Source of the DNA: Gemmatimonadota bacterium
Lineage (GTDB): Bacteria; Latescibacterota; UBA2968; UBA8231
Assembly (NCBI GenBank): GCA_026706165.1
Contig: JAPOZF010000201.1
Location: forward strand, 1 to 8,839
Direction of reading: 5' to 3'
Length of the DNA stretch: 8,839 nucleotides
The first letter of the stretch is position 1, and every line of letters begins with the position of its first letter. The position numbers and the translations under genes were made by a program. Shown here one piece after another: positions 1-6,887 of this stretch. The notes under the pieces are model-generated. The model was not told where the DNA came from. It saw nothing but the letters and a program-made list of their open reading frames with translations, and made no database searches.

Positions 1-2778
1 GACGACGCCATGTTTCTTCTGGGCAGGGCGTTCTACTGGCAGGGCCACTACCGCGATGCCGCAAGGTCGTTCAGGGATCTCGAGACCAACTTTCCCGAAA
101 GCGAGTACTTCACCCGTTCCCGGTACTGGCGCGGGTTATGCCTGGAGGGCCAGGGTGCCGATGCGGAGGCCCGCAGTATTTATCGCGCCCTTTCCACCGC
201 CGGGGACGCGGACATGGCCGCCCTCGCCGGTATGCGCCTCGGCGAAATGGCATTCGAAAAGGAAGAGTATGCCTCCGCCATCCAGGAATACAGATCGACC
301 CTGGAAGGGTTCCCGAAAGCGGCGAACCGCGCCGAACTCTGGCTCCGACTGGGTGAATCCGCAGTCGCACTGGAGGACTCCTCCCTGTTCGCTACCGCGG
401 CGGAAGCCTTTTCGGAGGTGTTGCGGGAATCTCCCGGGAAACGGGTGGAGTACAGAGCGCGCCTTGAACAGGGCCGCCTGTTTTACCAGATGGGAGAGGT
501 CGAGAAGGCAAAGGATACCTACTTGCGGCTGCTCAGGGAGGGGAGTTTCCGAACCTTTGAAGGACAGACCCGCCTGCTGATCGGTCAGTACTACGAAGAT
601 CAGGGCTTGCCGGAAGAAGCCCTCCGTGAATTCACCCGGATCCGCGATGATTTTCCCCAGACCGACGCCTCGGCGATGGCGGTTTACCGCACGGCCCTCA
701 TCTATTTGAGCCGCAACGCCGACCGCGTGGGGGCCCGGGAATACCTGGAGACCGTGTCGACGGAGAAGAGGAACTCGGAGGCCGCCGAGCTTGCGAAGGA
801 AACCCTGTCCGACCTCGTCGAGGTGGAAAAACTGCTGCACAAGATCCATGTGGCCGATTCACTGGATGCCGTGGACGCTGCAGCCGCCGATCCGGCGGCC
901 CTGGCTCTGGCCGCCACATCCGACAGCGCCTCAGTTGCCGGTGAAACAACAGCGTCGTCAGACACCGCCTTCACGGACCGCGCAGTCGACCGACCAATCC
1001 CGGATTTCGAGAACCCCCCCGTGCTGCCTGCAGACAGCGCCAAAGTGGCGGGCGCGGCAACCGGACCCGCGGACAGAACCTCGGGTCGGGAGGTCGACGA
1101 AGCCCTGGCGAGTGCCGAATTGCCGGAGGTGGCGCAAGATACGCCTGTTCGAGACCAGGATGAGGGGGGGGTTCCCGGTTCCCGGACCTCGGTGTCGGGA
1201 GGAAGGAAGAAGTGGGAGGATCCCCGGAAAAAACTGGACGAGACTATTCTGACGGTCGCCGAGATCTACCGGGACCGCCTCGCCATGCCGGACTCGGCAA
1301 TCCATTTCTACCTTGAATTCACGCGGCGTTTCCCGGAATCGCACCAGGTTCCCAGGGCATTTTACAGCGTCGCCTGGATCCAAATCGAGATGAAGGGGGA
1401 CGAGGAGTCCGCGGCCCCCTGGTTGCACAAGCTGGCCGAGGATTTTCCGCTGACGGAACATGCGAATGCTGCTCGCGAGCTCCTCGGGGACGAGAAGGAT
1501 ATCACCGCGGAAGAGCGCGCCCTGGAGGAGTACGAACGCATCGAGGAGATCCGGCTGGAAAACATCGCCTCTCTCGACCGCTACATGCCCGAGCTCGACC
1601 AGCTGATCGCCGAATTCCCGGCAACCGAGTCCGGAGCGAAGGCGCTGTGGCTGACCGCCTGGACCTTTGAAAACGTCGCCGGTGACACGTCCGAGGCGGA
1701 GCGCAGGTACGCGCGAATCAAGATTGAGTTTCCAGGTACCGGGATTGCGGCATACGCGCTCGAGCGCGAAGAGGCGCGCACCGAGGGCCTGCTGGACAAG
1801 CTGGAGCGGGAATTCATTACGCTCCGGGCAGGGGAAAAGCCGGGTGAGCAGGTAACGACGATCGCCGTCGAGCCGGACACGGCGGACTCGGTGCTGCTGG
1901 CGCGAAAATACCTCGGTTTTGCACTGCGCGCCCATCGCCGGGGAGCCCTGGAAACGGCGCGGGAATTTTACGAGCTCTGTCTCGAGGAGCAGCAGCGCAG
2001 GCCGGAAGCCCTGTTCGGGCTGGGAGAATTAGCCTGGGAAGGGGCCTACTACGACGACGCCCTCGACTACTATCGCGAGGCTTTGCGCATGCGCGGCAAC
2101 CTGGTCGGCATCAGTTACCGCCTGTTCGTTCTTCACACCCGGGAAGGCCGCGCCGATTCCTCCAACCACTATCTGCGCCAGATCCTTCGCAAGGACCGGG
2201 ACAACCCGGCGGTAACCGCCTTGAGGGACGAGTTCCCCGCTTTGTTGGAATCCGAGGACCTCGGCATGTCGACTCTGGAAGAAATCGACCTGCCCATGCC
2301 ACCGCCGGAGGATCTGTTTGCTCCGCCCAGGTCACTCCTTCCCCTGCGCGAGGAGCCGGTTGTCCGAAAAAGCGCCTTGCCGCTTCTGCCTGCCGACGCC
2401 GGAGTGGACTCGGCGGAGGTCATCGTCGATTTCCTCGTCACCGTCGATGGGAAACCTGCGGCCGTCGAGGTCTTTGCCGGGGACGAGTCATTGGTCCCGG
2501 AGGCTCTCGAGGCAGCGCGCGGCTACGTCTTTTTTCCCGCGGTAGACAGGGACGAGGAAAAGGTGGAGGTATGGGTGGAGATTGCGATCCCGTTTTTCCC
2601 CGCCGGCCGCAGCGATCAGGGGCTGACCTCTGAGTCAGTAGCGGGAGGAGGCGGCTCGGAAGACTCGGTACCCCGTGAGAGGGTGGCCGCGAATGACGCG
2701 GTAATTGTCGAGACCCCGTCTCCGCCTGTTCGGCAGGAGGCGGCGGGTTCCCAATCCGGTCCAGAAGAAGCCGAATGA
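1..2778 (+). CDS. TPR-repeat protein with C-terminal TonB-like domain (5' partial)
   Basis: The reading frame is open from base 1 and the first Met (position 10) lies inside a TPR-like helix pair, so the true start and any signal peptide are outside the window. Numbering from that Met, residues 1-280 are tandem TPR-like helices of the 'FLLGRAFYWQGHYRDAARSF...NFPES' type, as in BamD/YbgF-like envelope proteins. Residues about 281-400 are a low-complexity Ala/Ser/Asp/Pro-rich linker. More TPR-like repeats follow (about 403-585 and 635-740). Residues about 798-865 resemble a TonB C-terminal domain ('VIVDFLVTVDGKPAAVEV', then 'ALEAARGYVFFPAV'), and a disordered acidic tail ends the protein. A role as an envelope scaffold or energy-transducing partner is inferred; the exact function is unknown. 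The stop overlaps the pyrK start (ATGA, 2775-2778), implying translational coupling. Confidence is high for the domains and low for the role. Confidence 0.85.
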   Translation, partial: DDAMFLLGRAFYWQGHYRDAARSFRDLETNFPESEYFTRSRYWRGLCLEGQGADAEARSIYRALSTAGDADMAALAGMRLGEMAFEKEEYASAIQEYRSTLEGFPKAANRAELWLRLGESAVALEDSSLFATAAEAFSEVLRESPGKRVEYRARLEQGRLFYQMGEVEKAKDTYLRLLREGSFRTFEGQTRLLIGQYYEDQGLPEEALREFTRIRDDFPQTDASAMAVYRTALIYLSRNADRVGAREYLETVSTEKRNSEAAELAKETLSDLVEVEKLLHKIHVADSLDAVDAAAADPAALALAATSDSASVAGETTASSDTAFTDRAVDRPIPDFENPPVLPADSAKVAGAATGPADRTSGREVDEALASAELPEVAQDTPVRDQDEGGVPGSRTSVSGGRKKWEDPRKKLDETILTVAEIYRDRLAMPDSAIHFYLEFTRRFPESHQVPRAFYSVAWIQIEMKGDEESAAPWLHKLAEDFPLTEHANAARELLGDEKDITAEERALEEYERIEEIRLENIASLDRYMPELDQLIAEFPATESGAKALWLTAWTFENVAGDTSEAERRYARIKIEFPGTGIAAYALEREEARTEGLLDKLEREFITLRAGEKPGEQVTTIAVEPDTADSVLLARKYLGFALRAHRRGALETAREFYELCLEEQQRRPEALFGLGELAWEGAYYDDALDYYREALRMRGNLVGISYRLFVLHTREGRADSSNHYLRQILRKDRDNPAVTALRDEFPALLESEDLGMSTLEEIDLPMPPPEDLFAPPRSLLPLREEPVVRKSALPLLPADAGVDSAEVIVDFLVTVDGKPAAVEVFAGDESLVPEALEAARGYVFFPAVDRDEEKVEVWVEIAIPFFPAGRSDQGLTSESVAGGGGSEDSVPRERVAANDAVIVETPSPPVRQEAAGSQSGPEEAE

Positions 2779-3593
2779 GCGAATTCACGGCTCCCTCGGA
2801 CCCGGGGGTGCTGGTCGAGTCCAATGAGGAGGTAGCCGCCGACTTCTACCGCCTCCGACTTTCCCACCCGGAGGCGGCCGCAAAAGTCGCTCCCGGCCAG
2901 TTTGTCCAGCTGCAGGTGGGTGGCGGAGTGGCGCCGTTGTTGAGGGTGCCTCTCAGTGTCAGCGCCGCTGATTCGCGAACCGGAACGATCGAGGTTCTGT
3001 TCGAGGATATGGGGCCGAAGACCTTCCTGCTGAGTCGCGCCCGCGAGGGGGATCGGTTGCGTTGCCTGGGACCGTTGGGGATCGGTTTTCCGGATCCGCC
3101 GGCCGCCGCGGTCCTGGTGGGGGGAGGAATCGGGGTCCCCCCGCTGCTGTTCCTGGGCCAACGCCTGCGCCCCCGGCACCATGTGCGTCTTCTTGTGGGG
3201 GCGAGGGCGGCGGCGAAACTGCTGCCGGAAGAGCTGCTGTCCTCCGCCGCTTCGGAACACCGTATTGCGACCGACGACGGCAGCGCCGGGCAGAGGGGAT
3301 TTGCCACCGATCTGCTGATCGAGGAGCTCGACGCCTTTTCCTCCGTTACTGTCTACACTTGCGGACCACCGGCGATGATGGCGGCGGTGGCGAAGATTTG
3401 CTGCGCTCGCGGCATCCCCTGTTTCGCCTCGCTCGAAGAATACATGGCCTGCGGTTTCGGAGTATGCGTCGGATGCGTCGTTCCCCGGGTCGAGGCCGCC
3501 TCCCCTTACCACCGTTACAGCCGTGTCTGCTTCGACGGCCCGGTGTACGATGCTCGCAAAATCGGCTGGGAAAATGTCCACTCCCCCCCATAG
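2775..3593 (+). CDS. pyrK: Dihydroorotate dehydrogenase electron transfer subunit PyrK
   Basis: This is the 272-aa iron-sulfur flavoprotein subunit of class 1B dihydroorotate dehydrogenase, which passes electrons from PyrD to NAD+ in the fourth step of UMP synthesis in the cytoplasm. The ferredoxin-reductase-like FAD domain carries RxPxS as R57-VPL-S61, and GPLGIGFP lies at 99-106. The NAD-binding domain has GGGIGVPPL (116-124) and CGP (196-198). The C-terminal [2Fe-2S] site is C226-x4-C231-x2-C234-x17-C252, within 'EEYMACGFGVCVGC', a spacing typical of PyrK. Length matches the family (about 250-280 aa). The ATG lies inside the ATGA overlap with the TPR gene and has only a weak purine-rich AGAAGAAG stretch upstream, consistent with coupled translation. 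pyrD follows at once. All cofactor residues are present, so the subunit should be functional. Confidence 0.95.
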   Translation: MSEFTAPSDPGVLVESNEEVAADFYRLRLSHPEAAAKVAPGQFVQLQVGGGVAPLLRVPLSVSAADSRTGTIEVLFEDMGPKTFLLSRAREGDRLRCLGPLGIGFPDPPAAAVLVGGGIGVPPLLFLGQRLRPRHHVRLLVGARAAAKLLPEELLSSAASEHRIATDDGSAGQRGFATDLLIEELDAFSSVTVYTCGPPAMMAAVAKICCARGIPCFASLEEYMACGFGVCVGCVVPRVEAASPYHRYSRVCFDGPVYDARKIGWENVHSPP

Positions 3594-3664
3594 CCCCGCT
3601 GGATTGCCCACGAACAGGAATGGCGGACGCATGGGGCCGCGCTTCAGAAACGGCACGGGTGGCA

Positions 3665-4576
3665 ATGGTTGAACTGGCAGCGAGTTTTGCGGGTATCGGA
3701 CTGCGAAACCCGGTGCTCCTGGCCTCGGGAACGTGCGGGTACGGGGAAGAGCTCGAATCCTTCGTCGATCTGGCTCGGATTGGGGGTCTGGTGACCAAGA
3801 CCATCACCCCCGAGCCCCGTTCGGGGAATCCGCCTCCAAGAATTGTGGAAACCCCCGCGGGGATGCTGAACTCGATCGGATTGCAGAATCCGGGCCTTCA
3901 GGGTTTCATCGCGGACAAGCTGCCTTATCTGCGGGAGCTCGACACCGCGGTTGTCGTCAACATCGCCGCTCCCACGGCAGAGCTTCACGGCGAGATGGCC
4001 GCGGCCCTGGATGCTCTCGACGGAATCGCGGCCCTGGAAGTCAACATCTCCTCTCCCAACATGCGGGACGGGGGAATGCTGTTCGGCTGCCGGGCAGAGG
4101 CATCGGCAGAGGTCATCGCCGCGGTCAGGGAGGCTACGAAGCTGCCGGTTATCGCCAAGCTCACGCCCAACGTCACGGACATCGGCGAAATCGCCAGGGC
4201 GGTGGAAGGTGCCGGAGCGGATGCGATTTCGCTGATCAACACCCTGGTCGGGATGGCCGTCGATGTGCGGGAGCGACGGCCGCTGCTGGCCAACGTCACC
4301 GGGGGCCTGTCGGGTCCGGCGATCAAGCCGGTGGCCCTGGCCATGCTCTGGAAGGTGCGGAACGCGGTATCCGTGCCGCTGATCGGGACAGGCGGGATAT
4401 CCACGGCGACGGACGCAATCGAGTTCATGATCGCCGGAGCCTCTTGTGTGCAGGTGGGAACAGCGACCTTCGTTCTCCCCGATGCCGCACTCGCGGTAGT
4501 CGACGGCATGCGCGCGTACTGCGAGGAGAACGGCATCGACGACATCAACTCGATAATCGGAACTCTGAAGGCGTAA
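3665..4576 (+). CDS. pyrD: Dihydroorotate dehydrogenase catalytic subunit PyrD (class 1B-like)
   Basis: This is the FMN-containing TIM-barrel subunit that oxidises dihydroorotate to orotate with PyrK as partner. With the start at 3665 it has 303 aa, normal for class 1B, and begins like the family ('MVELAASFAGIGLRNPVLLASGT'-type N-terminus). Visible landmarks are TKTITPEPRSGNPPPR (44-59), NSIGLQNPG (69-77), NISSPN (127-132), AKLTPN (164-169), the phosphate-binding GLSGPAIKP (214-222) and GTGGI (241-245). An ATG at 3620 would add 15 residues; its AGGA is only 1 nt away, and the added residues do not resemble the family N-terminus. Neither start has a good ribosome binding site. The oddity is Ser130, where characterised class 1A/1B enzymes carry the catalytic Cys; class 2 enzymes have Ser. 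The adjacent pyrK and overall sequence still place it with the PyrK-dependent type. Confidence 0.94.
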   Translation: MVELAASFAGIGLRNPVLLASGTCGYGEELESFVDLARIGGLVTKTITPEPRSGNPPPRIVETPAGMLNSIGLQNPGLQGFIADKLPYLRELDTAVVVNIAAPTAELHGEMAAALDALDGIAALEVNISSPNMRDGGMLFGCRAEASAEVIAAVREATKLPVIAKLTPNVTDIGEIARAVEGAGADAISLINTLVGMAVDVRERRPLLANVTGGLSGPAIKPVALAMLWKVRNAVSVPLIGTGGISTATDAIEFMIAGASCVQVGTATFVLPDAALAVVDGMRAYCEENGIDDINSIIGTLKA

Positions 4577-4599
4577 CTCTCGGACGGAACGCAGCCACA

Positions 4600-5121
4600 G
4601 TGGCCAGCGCGCGGTCGACGGGAATCCGAAACAACCTGTTATCCCTGCTGCTTTTGTGGATCCAAGCGTCGGGACTTGTCACCGCCTGCACTCCCCAGCC
4701 CATTTACAGGAATACCGGAGCCGAAGTTTCGCCATCCTCCAGGTCTGCCGGCGGGGGGCGAATCGCCGAGCCGAGAAAGACCGCCCACCCGGTCGACCTT
4801 TCCCGGATCTCGAGGAAGAACGCCTACCAGGTCGGGGTGGCTTCCTACTACGGCGAGAAGTTCCACGGTCGCAAGACGGCCAACGGCGAAACCTTCAACA
4901 TGTACAAATTGACCGCCGCTCACCGGGTGCTGCCGCTGGGTACGATGATACGGGTAACCCATCTGACCAACGGCAGGAGGGTGATCGTGAAGGTGAACGA
5001 CCGCGGACCCTTTATCGAGGGAAGGGTTCTCGATCTGTCGTTCGCCGCGGCCCTGGAGCTGGAGATGGTGTCGGCCGGGACCGCCGAGGTGATGATCGAA
5101 ATCATCCAGGAGGTCGACTGA
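4600..5121 (+). CDS. rlpA: RlpA-family lipoprotein (septal ring lytic transglycosylase-like)
   Basis: This is a predicted outer-membrane lipoprotein with a double-psi beta-barrel domain; RlpA proteins bind or cleave peptidoglycan glycan strands lacking stem peptides, often at the division septum. The start is a GTG at 4600, 23 nt after the pyrD stop, because the frame then gives a proper lipoprotein signal: basic residues 5-10, hydrophobic 13-28 and lipobox VTAC with Cys30. A GGACGGA at 4581-4587 is a poor and distant ribosome binding site. A linker (31-75) leads to the RlpA domain (77-170): GVASYYGEKFHGRKTANGE, then TAAHRVLPLGT and VNDRGPF. Glu97, His108 and Asp134 have the spacing of the residues implicated in catalysis in Pseudomonas RlpA (as I recall it), so lytic activity is plausible. 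There is no C-terminal SPOR domain; at 173 aa it is a short RlpA. Placement after pyrD suggests co-transcription only. Confidence 0.88.
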   Translation: MASARSTGIRNNLLSLLLLWIQASGLVTACTPQPIYRNTGAEVSPSSRSAGGGRIAEPRKTAHPVDLSRISRKNAYQVGVASYYGEKFHGRKTANGETFNMYKLTAAHRVLPLGTMIRVTHLTNGRRVIVKVNDRGPFIEGRVLDLSFAAALELEMVSAGTAEVMIEIIQEVD

Positions 5122-5138
5122 CCCCGTCTCCGGCGGGT

Positions 5139-5825
5139 TCATCCTTTCTGCATCGGGACGAAGCGAACCGGCATCAGGGTTTTTCGTTCGTATCCCCCGC
5201 CTGCATCCCGCCGCACCAGAACGAGTTCCTGTCTCTGCGATCCGAGAGGCAGGATCATGCGGCCCTCGGGCCTCAGCTGCTCGAAGAGCCTGGGGGGGAT
5301 CTCCCTGGGAGCAGCCGAAGCGATGATGGCATCGAATTCCGACCCTGCGGAATGGGGCCATCCCCGGGCTCCGTCACCAACGAAAAACGAGATGTTGGAG
5401 TAGGTCAGCCGGCCCAGGTTTTTTCGGGCGCGGTCAGACAACTCCGGGATGAACTCCACCGTGTACACGGATGCGGACAACTCTGCGAGCAGGGCGGTCT
5501 GATAACCACAGCCTGTGCCTATTTCCAGGACTCGTTCCCTGCCCCTCAATTCCAGGGCCTGAAGCATGTAGGCGACGACAAAGGGTTGCGAAATAGTCTG
5601 ATCGAAACCGATTGGGAGAGGGTGGTCTTCGCAGGAACGGGTGCGGTATTCCGGAGCGACGAACAGATGACGCGGAACCTTCCGGAATGCAGAGAGCACA
5701 GTGGGGTCGCATATACCCCTTGCAGCGAGCTGCGACTGCACCATTCGCTCGCGGTCGGCGGTGAAATCGGGACCGTTCGCCTCCGCGTGCCTGCTCACCC
5801 GATTCCTTCGGAACCAGCCACGCAT
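5139..5825 (-). CDS. pcm: Protein-L-isoaspartate O-methyltransferase
   Basis: This SAM-dependent repair enzyme methylates L-isoaspartyl residues formed in aged proteins, starting their return to aspartate. In the 228-aa form, motifs are ERMVQSQLAARGI (26-38), the PIMT signature TISQPFVVAYM (77-87), SAM motif I VLEIGTGCGYQTA (99-111), acidic Glu124, GDGARGW (150-156), FDAIIASAAP (164-173) and LRPEGRMILPLGS (184-196), ending in VRFVPMQKG as in the E. coli enzyme. Two starts compete. ATG 5825 has GGAG 8 nt upstream and overlaps the glycosyltransferase by 31 nt. GTG 5798 forms a 4-nt GTGA overlap with that gene's stop and has AAGGAA 4 nt upstream, giving 219 aa. The nine residues at issue are basic and not conserved, so homology does not decide. 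The gene converges on rlpA, with 17 bp between their stops and no clear terminator. Confidence 0.93.
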   Translation of the reverse strand: MRGWFRRNRVSRHAEANGPDFTADRERMVQSQLAARGICDPTVLSAFRKVPRHLFVAPEYRTRSCEDHPLPIGFDQTISQPFVVAYMLQALELRGRERVLEIGTGCGYQTALLAELSASVYTVEFIPELSDRARKNLGRLTYSNISFFVGDGARGWPHSAGSEFDAIIASAAPREIPPRLFEQLRPEGRMILPLGSQRQELVLVRRDAGGGYERKTLMPVRFVPMQKG

Positions 5826-6781
5826 TGCATTTTCTCCAGTTTACCGAGGACGGTTCGGACCACGACGGCGACCGGAATCGAAGCCATACCCTGGTCTTGG
5901 GAGGCGATGACAGCGGCGTCCGCCCCCAGCGGTCTCCAGATATCGGGATTTGTCGGACCGAACAGGGAGATCGTGGGCGTCCCCACGGCTGCGGCGACGT
6001 GCCCCGGTCCGGAATCGTTGCCGACGAACAGGTCGACGCGCTTGAGAACTGCTGCCAGGTGCGCCACCGTTTTCGGCCAGATGCTGTAGACGCCTGGGAA
6101 TGCCGGCTTCCCGAAATCCCCCTGCGTCCCGGCTTCGACCGGACCGAAGAGAACCACGACCCTGACCCCTGAGAGAAGCAACTCCTTTATCAGCTCTGCA
6201 AAATACCGCTTCGGCCAGCACTTGTGGGTTCCTCCGCTTCCGGGATGAATGGCGACCACCGGTCCACTTTCCGGGCGGCCGAACATTTCCGTCAGGTCCT
6301 TGCCCAGGTCCCGCTCCAGTTGCATGCGCTGTTCGAGGCCCAGGGCGATGCACGGCACCCACTCTCCAACCGGCATCCCCAGTTCCCTGAGCGGTTGGCT
6401 CAGGTGGCGGGTGATGTGCTGTGAAAACCCTTCCGGGGGACGTGGATCCCAAACGACCACTTCTCCCGGGACGAATTGTTGAAGGCGTTTCCGGAGCTCG
6501 GCCCCGCGCGAGGAATAGGCGAGCAGGAAGCAACTGCCGGCCAGCGTTGCGCGCGTAGGGGGAGGGACATCCGCAGCGGGGTCGAAAAGGGATGCGACTG
6601 AAGTCCCACCGGCATCAGTGAAGGAATCGGAACGGGCGACACCGGCCATCATTCGGGGAAAGACGAGATGGATCGGCAGGTCGCCGAACTCGCGGCGGAG
6701 AGCTGTCGTCGCCGGCATTGTCAGGACGGAATCGCCGAGCGCCCCGGAGCGCATGACCGTCAGGTGGCCTGGTGTGGTCAT
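5795..6781 (-). CDS. Glycosyltransferase family 9 (ADP-heptose:LPS heptosyltransferase-like)
   Basis: This 328-aa GT-B fold enzyme belongs to the WaaC/WaaF/WaaQ family, which transfers heptose from ADP-heptose to lipid A core sugars at the inner membrane's cytoplasmic face. The N-terminal domain shows the acceptor-side motif SGALGDSVLTMPA (12-24). The C-terminal nucleotide-sugar domain has VAIHPGSGG (176-184) with Lys187 and Trp189, then VDLFVGNDSGPGHVAAAVGTP (249-269; Asp256, Ser257, His261) and LFGPTNP (273-279). Length is close to the family norm (about 320-350 aa). The exact acceptor and whether it is heptosyltransferase I, II or III cannot be told, so no symbol is given. The ATG at 6781 lacks a clear ribosome binding site; Met10 (6754) is an alternative just before the SGALGD motif. 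It is followed by pcm with overlapping ends and is divergent from rplC across 158 bp. Confidence 0.9.
   Translation of the reverse strand: MTTPGHLTVMRSGALGDSVLTMPATTALRREFGDLPIHLVFPRMMAGVARSDSFTDAGGTSVASLFDPAADVPPPTRATLAGSCFLLAYSSRGAELRKRLQQFVPGEVVVWDPRPPEGFSQHITRHLSQPLRELGMPVGEWVPCIALGLEQRMQLERDLGKDLTEMFGRPESGPVVAIHPGSGGTHKCWPKRYFAELIKELLLSGVRVVVLFGPVEAGTQGDFGKPAFPGVYSIWPKTVAHLAAVLKRVDLFVGNDSGPGHVAAAVGTPTISLFGPTNPDIWRPLGADAAVIASQDQGMASIPVAVVVRTVLGKLEKMQCVAGSEGIG
5803..5808 (-). promoter_or_regulatory. Shine-Dalgarno for the alternative GTG start of pcm
   Basis: AAGGAA lies 4 nt upstream of GTG 5798-5796 on the minus strand. The G and A of this start overlap the TGA stop of the upstream glycosyltransferase (5797-5795), so the arrangement is typical of translational coupling. 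It competes with the ATG at 5825, which has its own GGAG at 8 nt spacing. Confidence 0.5.
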
Positions 6782-6782
6782 C

Positions 6783-6811
6783 TTGCCAAATCGAAAACCG
6801 GCCTCTATCTT
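6783..6811 (+). promoter_or_regulatory. Candidate sigma70-type promoter for rplC
   Basis: TTGCCA (6783-6788, five of six matches to TTGACA) and TATCTT (6806-6811, four of six to TATAAT) are separated by exactly 17 nt. This predicts a transcript start near 6818, just before the first leader hairpin. The region begins next to the start codon of the divergent glycosyltransferase. This is a sequence match only, in an unknown organism. Confidence 0.4.
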
Positions 6812-6822
6812 CGAAAGTTCGT

Positions 6823-6835
6823 TTCCTGCAAGGAA
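6823..6835 (+). promoter_or_regulatory. Small hairpin containing the Shine-Dalgarno of the upstream rplC-frame ATG
   Basis: TTCCT (6823-6827) can pair with AGGAA (6831-6835) around a GCA loop, and the flanking AAGTTC (6815-6820) and GAACTT (6833-6838) offer a competing pairing. AAGGAA (6830-6835) is a strong Shine-Dalgarno 5 nt before ATG 6841, so either fold would hide it. This may be translational control, but the helix is short and its stability is uncertain. Confidence 0.35.
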
Positions 6836-6841
6836 CTTAGA

Positions 6842-6875
6842 TGCATCTCGCGGGGTGGCGCGAGGTGCAGTTTTT
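6842..6875 (+). terminator. Leader hairpin plus T-tract upstream of rplC (possible attenuator)
   Basis: Bases 6842-6852 pair with 6859-6869 over 11 bp around the loop GGGTGG; the only non-Watson-Crick pair is one U-G wobble, valid only in plus-strand RNA. After one G come five T (6871-6875), the layout of an intrinsic terminator. No plus-strand gene lies immediately upstream to terminate, and a candidate promoter sits at 6783-6811, so premature termination (attenuation) before rplC is a reasonable reading. An alternative stem pairs CGAGGT (6861-6866) with ACCTCG (6896-6901), plus CAG 6868-6870 with CTG 6893-6895. It would break this hairpin, as an antiterminator does. Function is inferred. 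Confidence 0.45.
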
Positions 6876-6887
6876 CCAACTTGGAAA
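6873..6887 (+). repeat. 15-bp near-perfect palindrome in the rplC leader
   Basis: TTTCCAA and TTGGAAA are exact inverted repeats around a single C at 6880. As RNA this forms a 6-bp stem with an ACT loop and can stack inside the alternative stem 6861-6870/6893-6901. As DNA it could be a small dimeric operator. The sequence does not say which. Confidence 0.45.

Noticed and set aside
958..1935. A 325-codon minus-strand open frame antisense to the TPR gene
   Set aside because: It mirrors the TPR coding frame and has no domain-like pattern or plausible start context.
2722..2743. Hairpin CCGCCT/AGGCGG near the end of the TPR gene as a terminator before pyrK
   Set aside because: It lies in coding sequence, has no T-tract, and the ATGA overlap implies the transcript continues into pyrK.
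3620..3664. Upstream ATG at 3620 as the pyrD start
   Set aside because: The AGGA is only 1 nt from the ATG and the 15 extra residues do not match the PyrD N-terminus; it cannot be excluded but 3665 fits the family better.
2616..3665. A 349-codon minus-strand open frame antisense to the TPR gene end and pyrK
   Set aside because: pyrK on the other strand has every expected cofactor motif; the antisense translation shows no recognisable domain.
5122..5138. Terminator between the convergent rlpA and pcm genes
   Set aside because: Only a 4-bp stem (CCCG/CGGG) can form and no T-tract follows on either strand.
4656..6089. A 477-codon plus-strand open frame spanning rlpA, pcm and part of the glycosyltransferase
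   Set aside because: It overlaps three genes with clear family motifs in other frames and its translation is low-complexity, Arg/Gly/Pro-rich and unlike any family. High GC produces such long false frames.
6782..6840. Minus-strand promoter for the glycosyltransferase
   Set aside because: A TTGCAG-like hexamer exists on the minus strand, but no convincing -10 falls at proper spacing, so I do not call it.
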